Shown: positions 8,540 through 17,282, numbered from the stretch's first letter. The stretch is DNA of 64,000 nucleotides from Azophilus sp965220425 (GCA_965220425.1 OZ244830.1:1550001-1614000); one strand, 5' to 3'. The notes: generated by a model from the sequence alone, not told the origin. Made by a program: numbers and translations.

Positions 8540-9471
8540 AGCTCGGCTCATTGGCGAAGCTGTCCGGAGAGGGCGCGAGACTGCACAAGGTCACGGCAGG
8601 GCTGGCGTTGGCGGCTTTGCTCTCGGTGGCAGCCTGCGCCATCGTTCAACCGAACGGTGCGCGAGCCGCATCGACCGAGGGAGCGCCCGGTGCGGCGCCC
8701 GCATCGTCCGACCGCGAGAACGAATACGAGCAGTGGGGGTTTTACGAAGAGTACGGCGAGTTCCTGGCTGCGCCTAAAGAGCTGGCCACCGTTTCCGTCA
8801 ATGAGATCGTCAAGTCCATTCGCCTCAATGGCCAAGCGACGCGCCTGGGTGAGGCGGTCTATGTGCGACATTGCGCGAGATGCCATGGCCCCGACCTCAA
8901 AGGCCTTCCCGGACAGCACGTTCCGGACCTGACCGACGAGGTCTGGCGCTTCTCCGGTGACGATCTGGAATCCGTCGGGACTAACATGCTCCCTTCCGAT
9001 GTGGAATGGACGGTCCGCTACGGAGTCCGCTCGGGTCACCCATACTCGCGCGGCAACGACTCGGGCATGTTGGCATTGGACCCGGCGTTTCGCAGCGAAA
9101 AGGATAGGGCGGACTTCGGCTCTGACGCCTTTCTCTCCGCGGCGGAAATCGAAGACATGGTCGAGTACGTGCTGCAGTTGAGTGGCCAACCGCACGACGC
9201 GGCGGGGGCGCGCAGAGCAGCCCCTCTCTACCAGGACAACGCCAAGGGCAATTGCTTCGATTGCCATGGCACGGACGGTACCGGCCTTGCCATTTTCGGC
9301 TCGACGAATCTGACAAGAAAGGATCAGTACCTCTACGGCAGCGACCGTGCCGCGATCCGCGAGTCGATCGTCAAAGGCCGGCACAGCGTCATGCCGGGGT
9401 TCGAGGGCGTGCTCAAGGAGGAGGAGCTCAAGGCGGTTTCGGTCTATATCTATTGGGGCGCGGCGAAGTAG
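8512..9471 (+). CDS. Diheme cytochrome c family protein
   Basis: 319 aa from ATG 8512 (overlapping the previous gene by 28 bp); GTG 8533/8536 are alternatives. A hydrophobic export signal ends LLSVAACA, with a possible lipobox VAAC. Two heme-attachment motifs are visible: CARCH in the first half, preceded by EAVYVRHC, and CFDCH in the second half, preceded by NAKGN. A candidate Met axial ligand, MPGFEGVL, lies near the C terminus. Length and spacing fit two fused cytochrome c domains. It is the likely electron carrier of the DUF6152/lipoprotein/DUF6644 module. Confidence 0.88.
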   Translation: MDRLRRRVVKLGSLAKLSGEGARLHKVTAGLALAALLSVAACAIVQPNGARAASTEGAPGAAPASSDRENEYEQWGFYEEYGEFLAAPKELATVSVNEIVKSIRLNGQATRLGEAVYVRHCARCHGPDLKGLPGQHVPDLTDEVWRFSGDDLESVGTNMLPSDVEWTVRYGVRSGHPYSRGNDSGMLALDPAFRSEKDRADFGSDAFLSAAEIEDMVEYVLQLSGQPHDAAGARRAAPLYQDNAKGNCFDCHGTDGTGLAIFGSTNLTRKDQYLYGSDRAAIRESIVKGRHSVMPGFEGVLKEEELKAVSVYIYWGAAK

Positions 9472-9478
9472 CTGTACT

Positions 9479-9913
9479 TTGCCTCCGAAGTGGCCGGTAA
9501 AGGTTGTTCCTCTTGCCATCAACACGGTAATGCACCCCGTTCCGACGGGTAGACGCCTCCTGGCCTTGGGGCGCGTACTCGGCGAAGCCGTCGCATCGTA
9601 TCCGGATGACCTGAGAGTGGTGATTCTCGGAACCGGGGGCATGTCCCACCAACTGCAGGGCGAGCGGGCCGGGATGATCGATGTGGACTTCGACCTCGAG
9701 TGCATGGACCGAATCGTCCACGAACCCGAATGGTTCGCGAATTTCAGCAACTCCGAAATGATGGAGCGGGCGAGAACCGAGGGCATCGAGACAATCATGT
9801 GGCTCGTGATGCGCGGCGCACTCCAACAGGACGTGCAGGTGGTGCACAAGCATTACAATGTGCCCGTATCGAACACCAGGGTGGGCGTGCTGGTGCTGGA
9901 GAATCCATCATGA
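9479..9913 (+). pseudogene. C-terminal remnant of a LigB-type (class III extradiol) ring-cleavage dioxygenase
   Basis: The frame reads WPVKVVPLAINTVMHPVPTG, then LGTGGMSHQLQGERAG, and ends RGALQQDVQVVHKHYNVPVS followed by a short tail. This matches the last half of protocatechuate 4,5-dioxygenase beta subunits. It keeps the Ser-His of the catalytic GGMSHQL segment and the C-terminal part, but the N-terminal half with the first two metal-binding His is missing. Homology starts 8-15 bp after the cytochrome c stop, and no proper start precedes it (ATG 9530 is internal to the domain). This points to a deletion that joined cytochrome c to the dioxygenase remnant. Confidence 0.72.
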
Positions 9914-9983
9914 ATTCAACCGCGCCTTTCCGTGCGGAACACCTCGGCAGTCTGCTCGGGTCGAGCGCGGTACATGACGCTCG

Positions 9984-11486
9984 TCATTCGGGCTGCGCAA
10001 ACGGGATATTGGCGTTCTTCGTGACCCCATAGTGATCGGCGAGATCGGCGCCGCTGAATCCCGTGGACAAGTTGCGATCTTCATAGGGCAACATCCGGCT
10101 GTTCCACGCCTCGTACTCTGCCTTCAGTTCTGCAAAAAGCTCTGGCTTCCTGAGTTTCAGATTCCCGCGTTCCATCGGGTCGGCGACGACATCGAACAGG
10201 AACTCGTTGCCGGCGATCTGCAGATATTTCCAGCGTCCGAGGCGAAAGGCCTTCTGGTCATGAAGATTGTATCGCCAGCAGAGCGGCCGTTCGGGAATGG
10301 CCGCACCGTTCAGATGCCCAAGCAGGCTGATGCCGTCGAAAGCGGCCATATCGACATCGTCGTCGCCCGCAATCGACAGGAACGTCGGTAACCAGTCCAT
10401 TGTCATGATGGGGGCGTCACTCTCCGAACCGCTTTCCACCTTGCCCGGCCAACGGAGAATGGCGGGTACGCGAATGCCACCTTCAAGCACCTCCAACTTG
10501 CGCCCGGTAAACGGCCAGTTGTCGGAAAACCGCTCGCCGCCGTTGTCGCTGGTAAAGACCACGATCGTATTCTCATCCAGGCCGAGCCCTTTCAGCGTGG
10601 CCATGACCCGGCCAACCTGGTGATCGAGTCGCCTCACCATGCCTGCATAGGTGGCCAGATCGCCGCCGTCGTAATGGAGTATGGCGAACGGATTGGGGCT
10701 CGCGCCGATACGGGCCGATTCCGCGCGCCCTTGCGCGTCATCGAGTTGCCAGGGCCAATGCGGGGCGGAGAAGTGAAGGCTCAGTAGGAAGGGCGCATCG
10801 GACTTGGCGAATTTCTCGATTTGGCTGACAGCACGATCGCCCAGGAGATCGGTGAGGTAGCCTGTTTCCTCCACCTCGACATCGCCGTCCCAGAGGTCGT
10901 GCTGCGCCCAGAAAGTGTGCGAATGGTAATCGACGCCACCGCCTCTGAATCCATAGAAGTGGTCGTAACCGCTTTGCCGGGGGCCATAGTCCGGCGGTGC
11001 GCCCAGATGCCATTTTCCGACGAGCGCCGTTTGATAGCCCAGCCGCTTCAATTCAGAGGCCAGCGTCGGCAAACCGGGCTCGAGGCCGACGTCATTCCCT
11101 CCCCATGGCTCTTCGAGCCCGATTGGATAGCGGTATTGGTACCGCCCCGTCATCAGGGCCGTGCGCGTAGCAGAGCAGACCGGGCTGTTGGCATAAGCGC
11201 TGGTGAATTTCAGACCTTCTTCCGCCAACTTGTCGATATGCGGCGTTTGGTAATCGCGCCGACCGTAGCTGGAGAGATCGGCGTAACCGAGATCGTCCGC
11301 CATGATGAAGACGATGTTGGGCTTGTCTGCCGCGTTCTCCGCCGTCCCGTTCATGCAGGATGCCAGGAAAAGCAGAGACGCCAGTCCGCTTGTAATGCCT
11401 ATTCTGGACATTGACCGGTGGCCGGACTCAAGCACAGGCGGCATATCGGGGTCGCCGACCCCGAAACCATTCCAGTGGAATTGCAT
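9984..11486 (-). CDS. Sulfatase (arylsulfatase family), exported lipoprotein
   Basis: 500 aa. The catalytic motif CSATRTALMTGRYQ is present. The Cys would be matured to formylglycine; the usual CxPxR has Ala in place of Pro (CxAxR). Metal ligands appear in NIVFIMADDLGYADLS and in the later FTSDNGGER segment. ATG 11486 has AAGGAG 9 bases upstream, but a cleaner lipoprotein signal (GLASLLFLASC) begins at ATG 11411, so the start is ambiguous. It probably removes sulfate esters from an external substrate. No sulfatase-maturating enzyme is visible in the window. Confidence 0.9.
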   Translation of the reverse strand: MQFHWNGFGVGDPDMPPVLESGHRSMSRIGITSGLASLLFLASCMNGTAENAADKPNIVFIMADDLGYADLSSYGRRDYQTPHIDKLAEEGLKFTSAYANSPVCSATRTALMTGRYQYRYPIGLEEPWGGNDVGLEPGLPTLASELKRLGYQTALVGKWHLGAPPDYGPRQSGYDHFYGFRGGGVDYHSHTFWAQHDLWDGDVEVEETGYLTDLLGDRAVSQIEKFAKSDAPFLLSLHFSAPHWPWQLDDAQGRAESARIGASPNPFAILHYDGGDLATYAGMVRRLDHQVGRVMATLKGLGLDENTIVVFTSDNGGERFSDNWPFTGRKLEVLEGGIRVPAILRWPGKVESGSESDAPIMTMDWLPTFLSIAGDDDVDMAAFDGISLLGHLNGAAIPERPLCWRYNLHDQKAFRLGRWKYLQIAGNEFLFDVVADPMERGNLKLRKPELFAELKAEYEAWNSRMLPYEDRNLSTGFSGADLADHYGVTKNANIPFAQPE

Positions 11487-11569
11487 GATGCCGCGCTCCT
11501 TCTCCTGGTTGACGATTTGACGATATCAACGATCCGCGCGCCGCTCTACAGCGCAATGGCCGGCGACAG

Positions 11570-11857
11570 GTTCCAGACGTAATTCGGAAAACACATGAAC
11601 AGGGCCGATCGCGGCTCTCAATCGGGTTGCGACGTCATTTCGAACATCTCGTGCACGGCAGCGGCCGGGTCTACCGCGGGACGCTTGCCGAGTTGGCCGT
11701 CGCACATGGCCCTGCAGGCGTCGACGATGTACGTGCAGCGATCGTAACCAGGGTCGCGGACGAGGAACCCGCCCGTTTGAGCCGCCGGGCGATGCGTTTG
11801 CCGATGGTGTGCGGCAACCGGGCGAGCTCGGCGGTAATCGGGCGTGGCGTGCGGCAT
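11570..11857 (-). other. Degenerate protein-coding remnant, unidentified
   Basis: Two minus-strand frames carry protein-like pieces broken by a frameshift: RCTYIVDACRAMCDGQLGKR with PAVDPAAAVHEMFEMT in one frame, then MCFPNYVWNLSPAIAL and a stop in another. Neither is recognised. The position, between the sulfatase and a run of other gene fragments, fits a decayed C-terminal fragment. Confidence 0.3.
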
Positions 11858-11899
11858 TGCTGTGCAGTTTCTTCGCCCGGGTAAACCTCGCTATCGTGA

Positions 11900-12480
11900 A
11901 ACCGACGATCCGCCGACGACCCAGTCGACCTGGGCGGAAATCGTTGAGGCTGCCAATCGACACAATGATCCGGGTCGTTTTACGACGTTTATTGGTTATG
12001 AGTGGTCATCAGCACCCGAGCAACAGAATCAAGGTACGTTTTTTTTGCCGGTTACGATCTGCCGTCAATCCACGGCAAGCACGTGATCAGTGAGGCTTAT
12101 GCAGGTGGTGTGTCGATGGGCGCGGATCTCGCGGCCGAGGCGAGTCGAACGCCAGCGTTTATCGTTTGGGCGCTTCGTGATGCGTTGAGTGCTCCGCTGC
12201 AGCGGGTGCAGATCATTAAGGGCTGGATTGCGGAAGGCAAGGTTCAGGAAAAAGTCTTCGATGTGGCGTGTTCCGACGGCGGGGTGGTTGACCCCGTGAC
12301 TCATCGTTGTCCCGATAACAACGCCAAGGTTAATTTGGCCGACTGCAGTATTGTTGGAGGAACTGGTGCCGGAGAGCTCAAAGCGCATTGGCGGGCCCCC
12401 GAGTTCAACGCCGATCAGCGTGCCTTTTACTATGCGCGCGTATTGGAAGATCCGATCTGTCGCTGGTCGACCTGGGATGC
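11900..12480 (+). pseudogene. DUF3604 family protein, internally deleted and frameshifted
   Basis: The first piece (about 11900-12030) reads EIVEAANRHNDPGRFTTFIG followed by YEWSSAPEQQN, the DUF3604 middle segment. After about 12030 the frame changes and the text jumps to the C-terminal part: FFAGYDLP, YAGGVSMGADL, VQIIKGW, VFDVACSDGGVVDPVTHRCP, YYARVLEDPICRWSTWDA. Roughly 250 residues that normally separate these pieces are missing, as is the N terminus, and the last residues are replaced by a dehalogenase fragment. DUF3604 proteins are large exported proteins of unclear function that are common in marine heterotrophs. A second fragment of the same family lies at 51 kb. Confidence 0.78.
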
Positions 12481-13617
12481 TTCGCCTTTGGCTCCGCAAC
12501 CCGACCGACGAAGAAATTCGGGCCTACGCCGCTCCGTTTCCGTCCGAAGAGTACGTTCAGGGCGCGAGGCAGTTCCCGAGCCTGGTGCCGATCTTTCCGG
12601 ACGACCCGGCGATTCCCGACAATCCTCGCCCGTCAGCAAGCGCCAATACCGATTCCTTTGTTCCAGGCGCGCCGCGCGGTCCACGACGTAGCGAACGTGG
12701 CTGTCCGGCGCGGCTTTCGGGTCAAGATCGATACCCCACAACGGATCGATGGTGTTGGGTACCACCGAGTAGCGCATGTCGATGATCCGGTTTTCAAGGT
12801 GCGGATCGACGGCGACGTAACCGTCCGAGAACCAGCGGAAGCGCTCCACGTCGCGCGCCTGCCGGCTGCCGGGGTCCAGCCATGGGAAGTCGCGGCGCAC
12901 ATCGAGCCGCTCGATACGGGCGCCGGGGCACGCGGTCACCGCCAGACCGGTTCTGATGCCATCGACGTAGAAGTGCCCGTCATGTTCGTACACCAGTTTC
13001 CAGACCAGCAGATTGGCAAAGCCCGCCTTCGCGGAAAGGCGATGCGGCTGATGGCCCCGTTCCGCCGCCAACTGTGCGCCGGCTGCTTCGGCCCGCTGGT
13101 GCTGGACAACTCCGAACAGGAGATAGCCGAGCGCCCAGATCAGTCCTGCGACAGCGAAGGTGCGACGCCGCAGCACCGCGGCCAGGATCACCAGGCAGAG
13201 CAGCGGCAACGTGAACAGGGGATCGACAACGGAGACGTTGTTCCAGGCTACCCGGTAGTCGGAGAACGGCCACAGTAGCTGCGTACCGTACGAGGTGCAG
13301 GCGTCGAGCAGGCCATGCGTGGCATAGCCGAGCAGGCACGCCAGGCAGGTCTCCCGGAGTCGGAGCGTGCGTCGCACGATCGGTTGCAGCAGTAGCGCCA
13401 CCAGGGCCGCCCCGACGGGAATGAACAACAACGCATGCGTGAATTGGCGGTGGTATTCGAGCAGCAGCAACGGATCGGTGGACGAGACGATGAATATGTC
13501 GAGATCCGGCGCCATGCCCGCAAGACAGCCGAGGAGCGTGACAGCGCGGAGTTTCTCGCGTCTCAGCACGATTTGCGGGGCGACCGCGCCGATTGCGCCT
13601 TGACTGATGGGGTCCAT
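12430..13617 (-). CDS. YdjM-like membrane-bound metal-dependent hydrolase with foreign C-terminal tail
   Basis: ATG 13617 gives MDPISQGAIGAVAPQIVLR, the usual start of DUF457/YdjM proteins. Metal-binding candidates are Asp in GMAPDLDIF, His in YHRQFTHALLF and His in GYATHGLLDACTSYGTQLL. Several membrane helices follow. The family-like sequence ends near RYWRLLTGEDC. The last 62 residues are Arg/Ser-rich and are encoded exactly antisense to the dehalogenase and DUF3604 fragments, so the native 3' end was replaced by recombination and translation runs into unrelated DNA. Function of the core is unknown; Escherichia coli YdjM is SOS-regulated. Confidence 0.75.
   Translation of the reverse strand: MDPISQGAIGAVAPQIVLRREKLRAVTLLGCLAGMAPDLDIFIVSSTDPLLLLEYHRQFTHALLFIPVGAALVALLLQPIVRRTLRLRETCLACLLGYATHGLLDACTSYGTQLLWPFSDYRVAWNNVSVVDPLFTLPLLCLVILAAVLRRRTFAVAGLIWALGYLLFGVVQHQRAEAAGAQLAAERGHQPHRLSAKAGFANLLVWKLVYEHDGHFYVDGIRTGLAVTACPGARIERLDVRRDFPWLDPGSRQARDVERFRWFSDGYVAVDPHLENRIIDMRYSVVPNTIDPLWGIDLDPKAAPDSHVRYVVDRAARLEQRNRYWRLLTGEDCRESPGRPERSAPGSGTASRPERTLRTETERRRPEFLRRSGCGAKGEASQVDQRQIGSSNTRA
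12477..12625 (+). pseudogene. Internal fragment of haloalkane dehalogenase-like alpha/beta hydrolase
   Basis: The frame reads NPTDEEIRAYAAPFPSEEY, then GARQFPSLVP and DDPAIPDN. This is the cap/late region of haloalkane dehalogenases (AYxAPFPxxxYxxGARxFPxLVP, DDPA). Only about 50 residues remain. The nucleophile Asp and catalytic His regions are absent. It is joined directly to the end of the DUF3604 fragment on its left and to the opposite-strand YdjM-type gene on its right. Confidence 0.7.
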
Positions 13618-13704
13618 GTCGAAGTTACCGTTCGGTGGCCGGCCCACCACGTCGGATCGGCGGCTTGGCCCGGCAACTGAAGAATATGCCAAAACTGTGG
13701 GCGG

Positions 13705-13866
13705 TCAGTCTACGTCGAGTGCCCCAATGGCATGGGCGCCGGCGACCGGGCGCAACAGCGGTGTGCGGCCATCGGCACGCTCCAGGTCAGGCGTGACATT
13801 GAGCTTGTTGCGATTGACGGTATTGAATGCCGCGGACTTCCCGGCGCCATCACCGGCAATTTCGCG
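13705..13866 (-). pseudogene. N-terminal-region fragment of a CaiB/BaiF family III CoA-transferase
   Basis: The minus frame reads AAFNTVNRNKLNVTPDLERA, then DGRTPLLRPVAGAHAIGA, and a stop. This matches the early FLNxNRNKRSxTLDL...GRxxLLxLVAxADV segment of CaiB-type CoA-transferases. Only about 50 residues survive, without the catalytic Asp region further on. It continues neither upstream nor downstream. Another CaiB piece, a C terminus, lies at 33.6 kb on the other strand. Confidence 0.6.
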
Positions 13867-13872
13867 CAACGA

Positions 13873-14007
13873 TTACCGCCAGGTGACTTCCATCGCGAAG
13901 AAATGATCGAACATCTCGCGATCCGGATGGTTGTTCGGGTTGCGCGTGCCGCGGATGACGAACCGGCCGTCGTAGAGTTCGTGCTGTTCGGGGGTGTACA
14001 GCGTCAT
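13873..14007 (-). other. 44-codon ORF or fragment, unidentified
   Basis: ATG 14007 to TAA 13873 encodes a 44-aa polypeptide that reads like real protein (YTPEQHELYDGRFVIRGTRN, then DHFFAMEVTWR), but no family is recognised and there is no ribosome site before the ATG. It abuts the CaiB fragment and lies just after the SAF-domain oxidoreductase on the same strand. It is probably another truncated gene end. Confidence 0.3.
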
Positions 14008-14132
14008 GTCGGCGCCGGGCTGGTTTCTGGGTCCCCCGTCCGGCTGCGGCTCGGCAACAGCGGGTAGGGCAAAGGCGGCCTGGCAGCGCCATGAACTCGG
14101 CAGTGTACGCCGTTCGGGCAGGGGACCGATCT

Positions 14133-15461
14133 TCAGGCCGCGGCGTGGCGCCGCTGCAATCCGAACCGTGCCTCCATCTCCCGCCGCGCGCTCACCGCCT
14201 CGAGCGCCGGGTCGCACTCCACATCGTTCCACCCGATGATCTCGCCGGCGCCGATCGCGCGTTTCAGGGTCATGCCCTTGGCGAGGCCGATGGGCAACGC
14301 GCCGCTTTCGAGTGAAGTCCGGGCCGGCAGAAGCTTGCCGTATACGGTGAAGCCGCCTTCGCCGTCGAGCGATTCTCCCGCCGCGAGATCCCGCTTCGCC
14401 GTTGCCACGGCATCGCCCACGAAGCCCCGGGTGGCGCCGGTGGGCCGGCCGAGCAGGGCGGCGGAGAGGATCGAGGTGTTCAGTTCCAGCCCGATGAGAT
14501 GAAACGGCTTGTACATCGCCGAGTACCGGCCCGAGGCGTCGGTATTCATACCGTACTGGCGGAAACAGGCCGCGGTGTATTCGTTGGGGGCTTCGATGAC
14601 CACGTACACGCCCCAGCGCAGATCGTTCGGAACCGGGCGGCCGTCGCGCTCGATCGACGAGACGACCTCGACCTGGCCCTTGTGATGCAACTGTCCGCCT
14701 GCCGCGGCGGGCCGGAGTACGTGCGCGAGGTCGTCCCGCCCGCAGGGCGGGAACTTCAGGCCGTCGGGCGGCGGCGTGAGGCCGGTAGCGTTTGCGATTG
14801 CCGCCATCTCGATCGCGGACTTGGTGCCGTCGAGGAAGGAGTTGAACATGCGGCTGTTCATGCCCGCGGCCCGCGCCTCGCCGGCGGTGAGCCCGTAGTG
14901 TTCCCAGACCGTATCGGGCGTCGAGGCATGGTACGACGGCAGGTACTTGGTGCCCTTGCCCGCGGCCACCACGTCGAAGCCGCCGATGCGCGCCCATTCC
15001 ACCAGCTCGCAGGTCAGCGCGGGCTGGTCGCCGTAGGCCATGGTGTAGACGACGCCCGCATCGCGGGCTTCCACCGCCAGGAGCGGCCCGGCCAGCACGT
15101 CGGCTTCGACGTTGACCATCACCATGTGTCTGCCGGCGGCGAACGCGGCTCGGGCGTGCGCGATCCCGGCCGCGGGGCTGCCCGTGGCCTCCACCACCAC
15201 GTCGATGTCGCCGGAACGCACCGCCTCGAATGCATCGTCGGTGAAGCGCGTACCAGCGAGGAGGGCATCGCTCCAGCCCAGGGTGCGGCACGCGGCGCGG
15301 GCGCGGTGCGGATCGAGATCCGCGATCACGCTCACCTCGAGCCCGGCCGTGGAGGGCGCCTGGCTCAGGAACATCGAGCCGAACTTTCCGGCGCCGATGA
15401 GCGCGACCCGTACCGGCCGGGCGGAAGCGGCCCGCTCGCGGAGCTGCTCGTGGAGGTACAT
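14133..15461 (-). CDS. NAD(P)-dependent oxidoreductase with C-terminal SAF-like domain
   Basis: 442 aa from ATG 15461. The longer frame upstream lies over the PhyH gene and is not used. The N-terminal Rossmann fold has VRVALIGAGKFGSMFLSQ (residues about 17-34) and VVVEATGSPAAG, typical of homoserine-dehydrogenase-like or Gfo/Idh-like enzymes. The middle catalytic domain ends around residue 330. The C-terminal part (GMTLKRAIGAGEIIGWNDVE) resembles an SAF domain. The ATG lies 5 bp after the PhyH stop, so the two are translationally coupled. The substrate is unknown, possibly a modified sugar or hydroxy acid opened by the upstream dioxygenase. Confidence 0.85.
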   Translation of the reverse strand: MYLHEQLRERAASARPVRVALIGAGKFGSMFLSQAPSTAGLEVSVIADLDPHRARAACRTLGWSDALLAGTRFTDDAFEAVRSGDIDVVVEATGSPAAGIAHARAAFAAGRHMVMVNVEADVLAGPLLAVEARDAGVVYTMAYGDQPALTCELVEWARIGGFDVVAAGKGTKYLPSYHASTPDTVWEHYGLTAGEARAAGMNSRMFNSFLDGTKSAIEMAAIANATGLTPPPDGLKFPPCGRDDLAHVLRPAAAGGQLHHKGQVEVVSSIERDGRPVPNDLRWGVYVVIEAPNEYTAACFRQYGMNTDASGRYSAMYKPFHLIGLELNTSILSAALLGRPTGATRGFVGDAVATAKRDLAAGESLDGEGGFTVYGKLLPARTSLESGALPIGLAKGMTLKRAIGAGEIIGWNDVECDPALEAVSARREMEARFGLQRRHAAA

Positions 15462-15466
15462 CGCCC

Positions 15467-16261
15467 TCAGGCCGCCGCTTCGCTGCGGGCAAGCTCGGCG
15501 ATGCAGTTGTCCGCCAGCGGCGCGATGGGGCGGAAATCGCGGTGCGCGACCCACTCCGGGCGCTTGAAACGGCGTATGTGGTTGTCCACGTGGCAGAGCG
15601 AGAGATACACGATGCAGCGATTCAACGGGCTGATATTCGGCGCGCTCGCGTGTACCAGGGTGGAGGCAAAGACGATCACGCTGCCGGCGGGCCCGGTCGG
15701 GGCCACGCACCCGCCCTCTTTGGCGAGCCGGGTCACGGTGGCCCGGTCCAGGGTCCACAGCGGATAGCTCGTCGACTCCAGATCGTGCCCGGCTTCGAAG
15801 ACTCCGTGCTTGTGGCTTCCGGACAGGAAGATCAGGGGTCCGTTGGCGGCGGTCACCTCGTCGAGGAACACTGCGATGTTCATCGCGCGCGGCTCCGGCA
15901 TCTCATCGTCGCGGTTCCAGGTGCCGAAGTCCTGGTGCCACTGCCAGATCTCCCCGTCGAACGCGGCCTTGGCGTTGACCTTGTACTGGTGCATGTACAC
16001 CGGCCCGTCCACGAGCTGCATCACCGGCTCGATCAGGCGGGGGTGGCGCCCGAGGCGGCGGAACGCCTCGTGGTAGGTGTGGGCGGCGAACGCGGTGCGC
16101 GCGACGCCGCTCGACTCGCGCCATACCTCCTCGCGGTCCAGGGCGTAGACCTCGTCCGCGGCCCGGCGCAGAACCGCGACCTCGTTGGCCGAGAAGCACG
16201 AAGGCCGGAACACGTAGCCCTCCTGGTCGAACCGTGCGAGTTCTTCGCGAGTCAGCTTCAT
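15467..16261 (-). CDS. Phytanoyl-CoA dioxygenase (PhyH) family Fe(II)/2-oxoglutarate oxygenase
   Basis: 264 aa from ATG 16261, chosen because AAGGA lies 6 bases upstream; the longer frame to 16294 has none. The iron-binding facial triad is visible as H109-x-D111 in WQWHQDFGTW and distal His204 in ASTLVHASAPN. Arg215 is in place to hold 2-oxoglutarate. It would hydroxylate a small substrate with O2 and 2-oxoglutarate, as ectoine hydroxylase and related PhyH enzymes do. It is coupled to the downstream SAF-domain oxidoreductase, suggesting consecutive steps of one pathway. Confidence 0.88.
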   Translation of the reverse strand: MKLTREELARFDQEGYVFRPSCFSANEVAVLRRAADEVYALDREEVWRESSGVARTAFAAHTYHEAFRRLGRHPRLIEPVMQLVDGPVYMHQYKVNAKAAFDGEIWQWHQDFGTWNRDDEMPEPRAMNIAVFLDEVTAANGPLIFLSGSHKHGVFEAGHDLESTSYPLWTLDRATVTRLAKEGGCVAPTGPAGSVIVFASTLVHASAPNISPLNRCIVYLSLCHVDNHIRRFKRPEWVAHRDFRPIAPLADNCIAELARSEAAA

Positions 16262-16386
16262 GTTGCATCCTTCCCGAGCGCCCGGAGCGCGCAAGCAACC
16301 CTGCGGGAATTGTACCGCGAAGGGCGCGGCGGGGCAGGGGCGAAGTACCGCTCGGCAATCCCGTGGGGCAGGGTCGCTTCAGGGCG

Positions 16387-17145
16387 CTACTGCTGTTTGA
16401 AACCGACGCTTCGATAGCCGCTGTCGACCGGGATGACGGCGCCGGTCATCCAGCCGGCCCGGTCGGAAACCAGGTAAGCGGCCAGCTCCGCGACGTCCTC
16501 CGGCTCCCCGACACGCCCAAGGAGGTACCTGGACCCGAACTCGGCCATCATCTGCTCGTAGCCGGCTTCGTCCAGTCCGTCCGCGTAGTAGATTTCGCTG
16601 CGCACCAGGGCGGGGGCGATGCAGTTCACGCGCACTCCCGACGGGCCGAGTTCCAGGGCCATGGCGCGGTTGAAGGACTCCATGGCGCCCTTGGTGGCCG
16701 AATAGACGGAGGTTCCCAGGATGGGGAGCTTGGCCAGAGTGGAACTTATGTTGACGATCGATCCCCTGGCTGCCTTGAGCGAGGGCAGGCAGGCCTTTGT
16801 CATATTGATCGTGCCCAAGACGTTGACCCCTACCTGATAGGCGATCGCCTCTTCGGTGGTATCTTCGAGATTGTCGTTCTTGATGACGGCGGCGTTGTTG
16901 ACCAGTACATCGAGGCGGCCCAGGTCGGAGAGCACCTTGGCGACGGTCCGGCCGATAGCTCCCGCATCGGCGATGTCGCAGGGATAGCCATGGAACCCCT
17001 CGGGCGATTCGAGCCGCTCCGGCCGCCGCCCCAGGATCGCCACCCTGAATCCGTCACGCTGCAGCGCGGTTGCGATCGCGCGCCCGATGCCGGTGCCGCC
17101 ACCGGTCACCAGGGCGACTTTGGATGTGGATGCCTCAGCGGTCAT
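16387..17145 (-). CDS. Short-chain dehydrogenase/reductase (SDR), classical type
   Basis: 252 aa. The cofactor motif TGGGTGIG is at residues 14-21, the structural NNAA at 83-86, and the catalytic Ser134/135, Tyr148 and Lys152 lie in ISS...VYSATKG. The C-terminal GEPEDVAELAAYLVSD and GAVIPVDSGY are standard for the FabG-like group. It acts as an NAD(P)-dependent alcohol/ketone oxidoreductase in the cytosol. It lies on the same strand as PhyH and the two-domain VOC gene, about 125 bp apart on each side. Confidence 0.92.
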   Translation of the reverse strand: MTAEASTSKVALVTGGGTGIGRAIATALQRDGFRVAILGRRPERLESPEGFHGYPCDIADAGAIGRTVAKVLSDLGRLDVLVNNAAVIKNDNLEDTTEEAIAYQVGVNVLGTINMTKACLPSLKAARGSIVNISSTLAKLPILGTSVYSATKGAMESFNRAMALELGPSGVRVNCIAPALVRSEIYYADGLDEAGYEQMMAEFGSRYLLGRVGEPEDVAELAAYLVSDRAGWMTGAVIPVDSGYRSVGFKQQ

Positions 17146-17282
17146 GGCGTGCTACTCCCTTCCTTGCCCGAAGCCGGGAATTTTCGAATCAGTTGGCTCC
17201 GCCGCGGCGAACCAACACCAAAGACGAGCCGGACCCCACCTGCCCGCGGGCAACTTGCCGATCCGTTGCCGCATTTCGGCAA

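Noticed and set aside
9469..9550. In-frame read-through of the cytochrome c stop would add a third heme motif (CSSCH).
   Set aside because: The same bases in another frame encode the strongly conserved LigB segment WPVKVVPLAINTV, so the CSSCH is a chance reading.
13873..15492. A 539-codon minus-strand frame overlapping the SAF-domain oxidoreductase.
   Set aside because: Only its last 44 codons read like protein; the rest is a shadow of the oxidoreductase frame.
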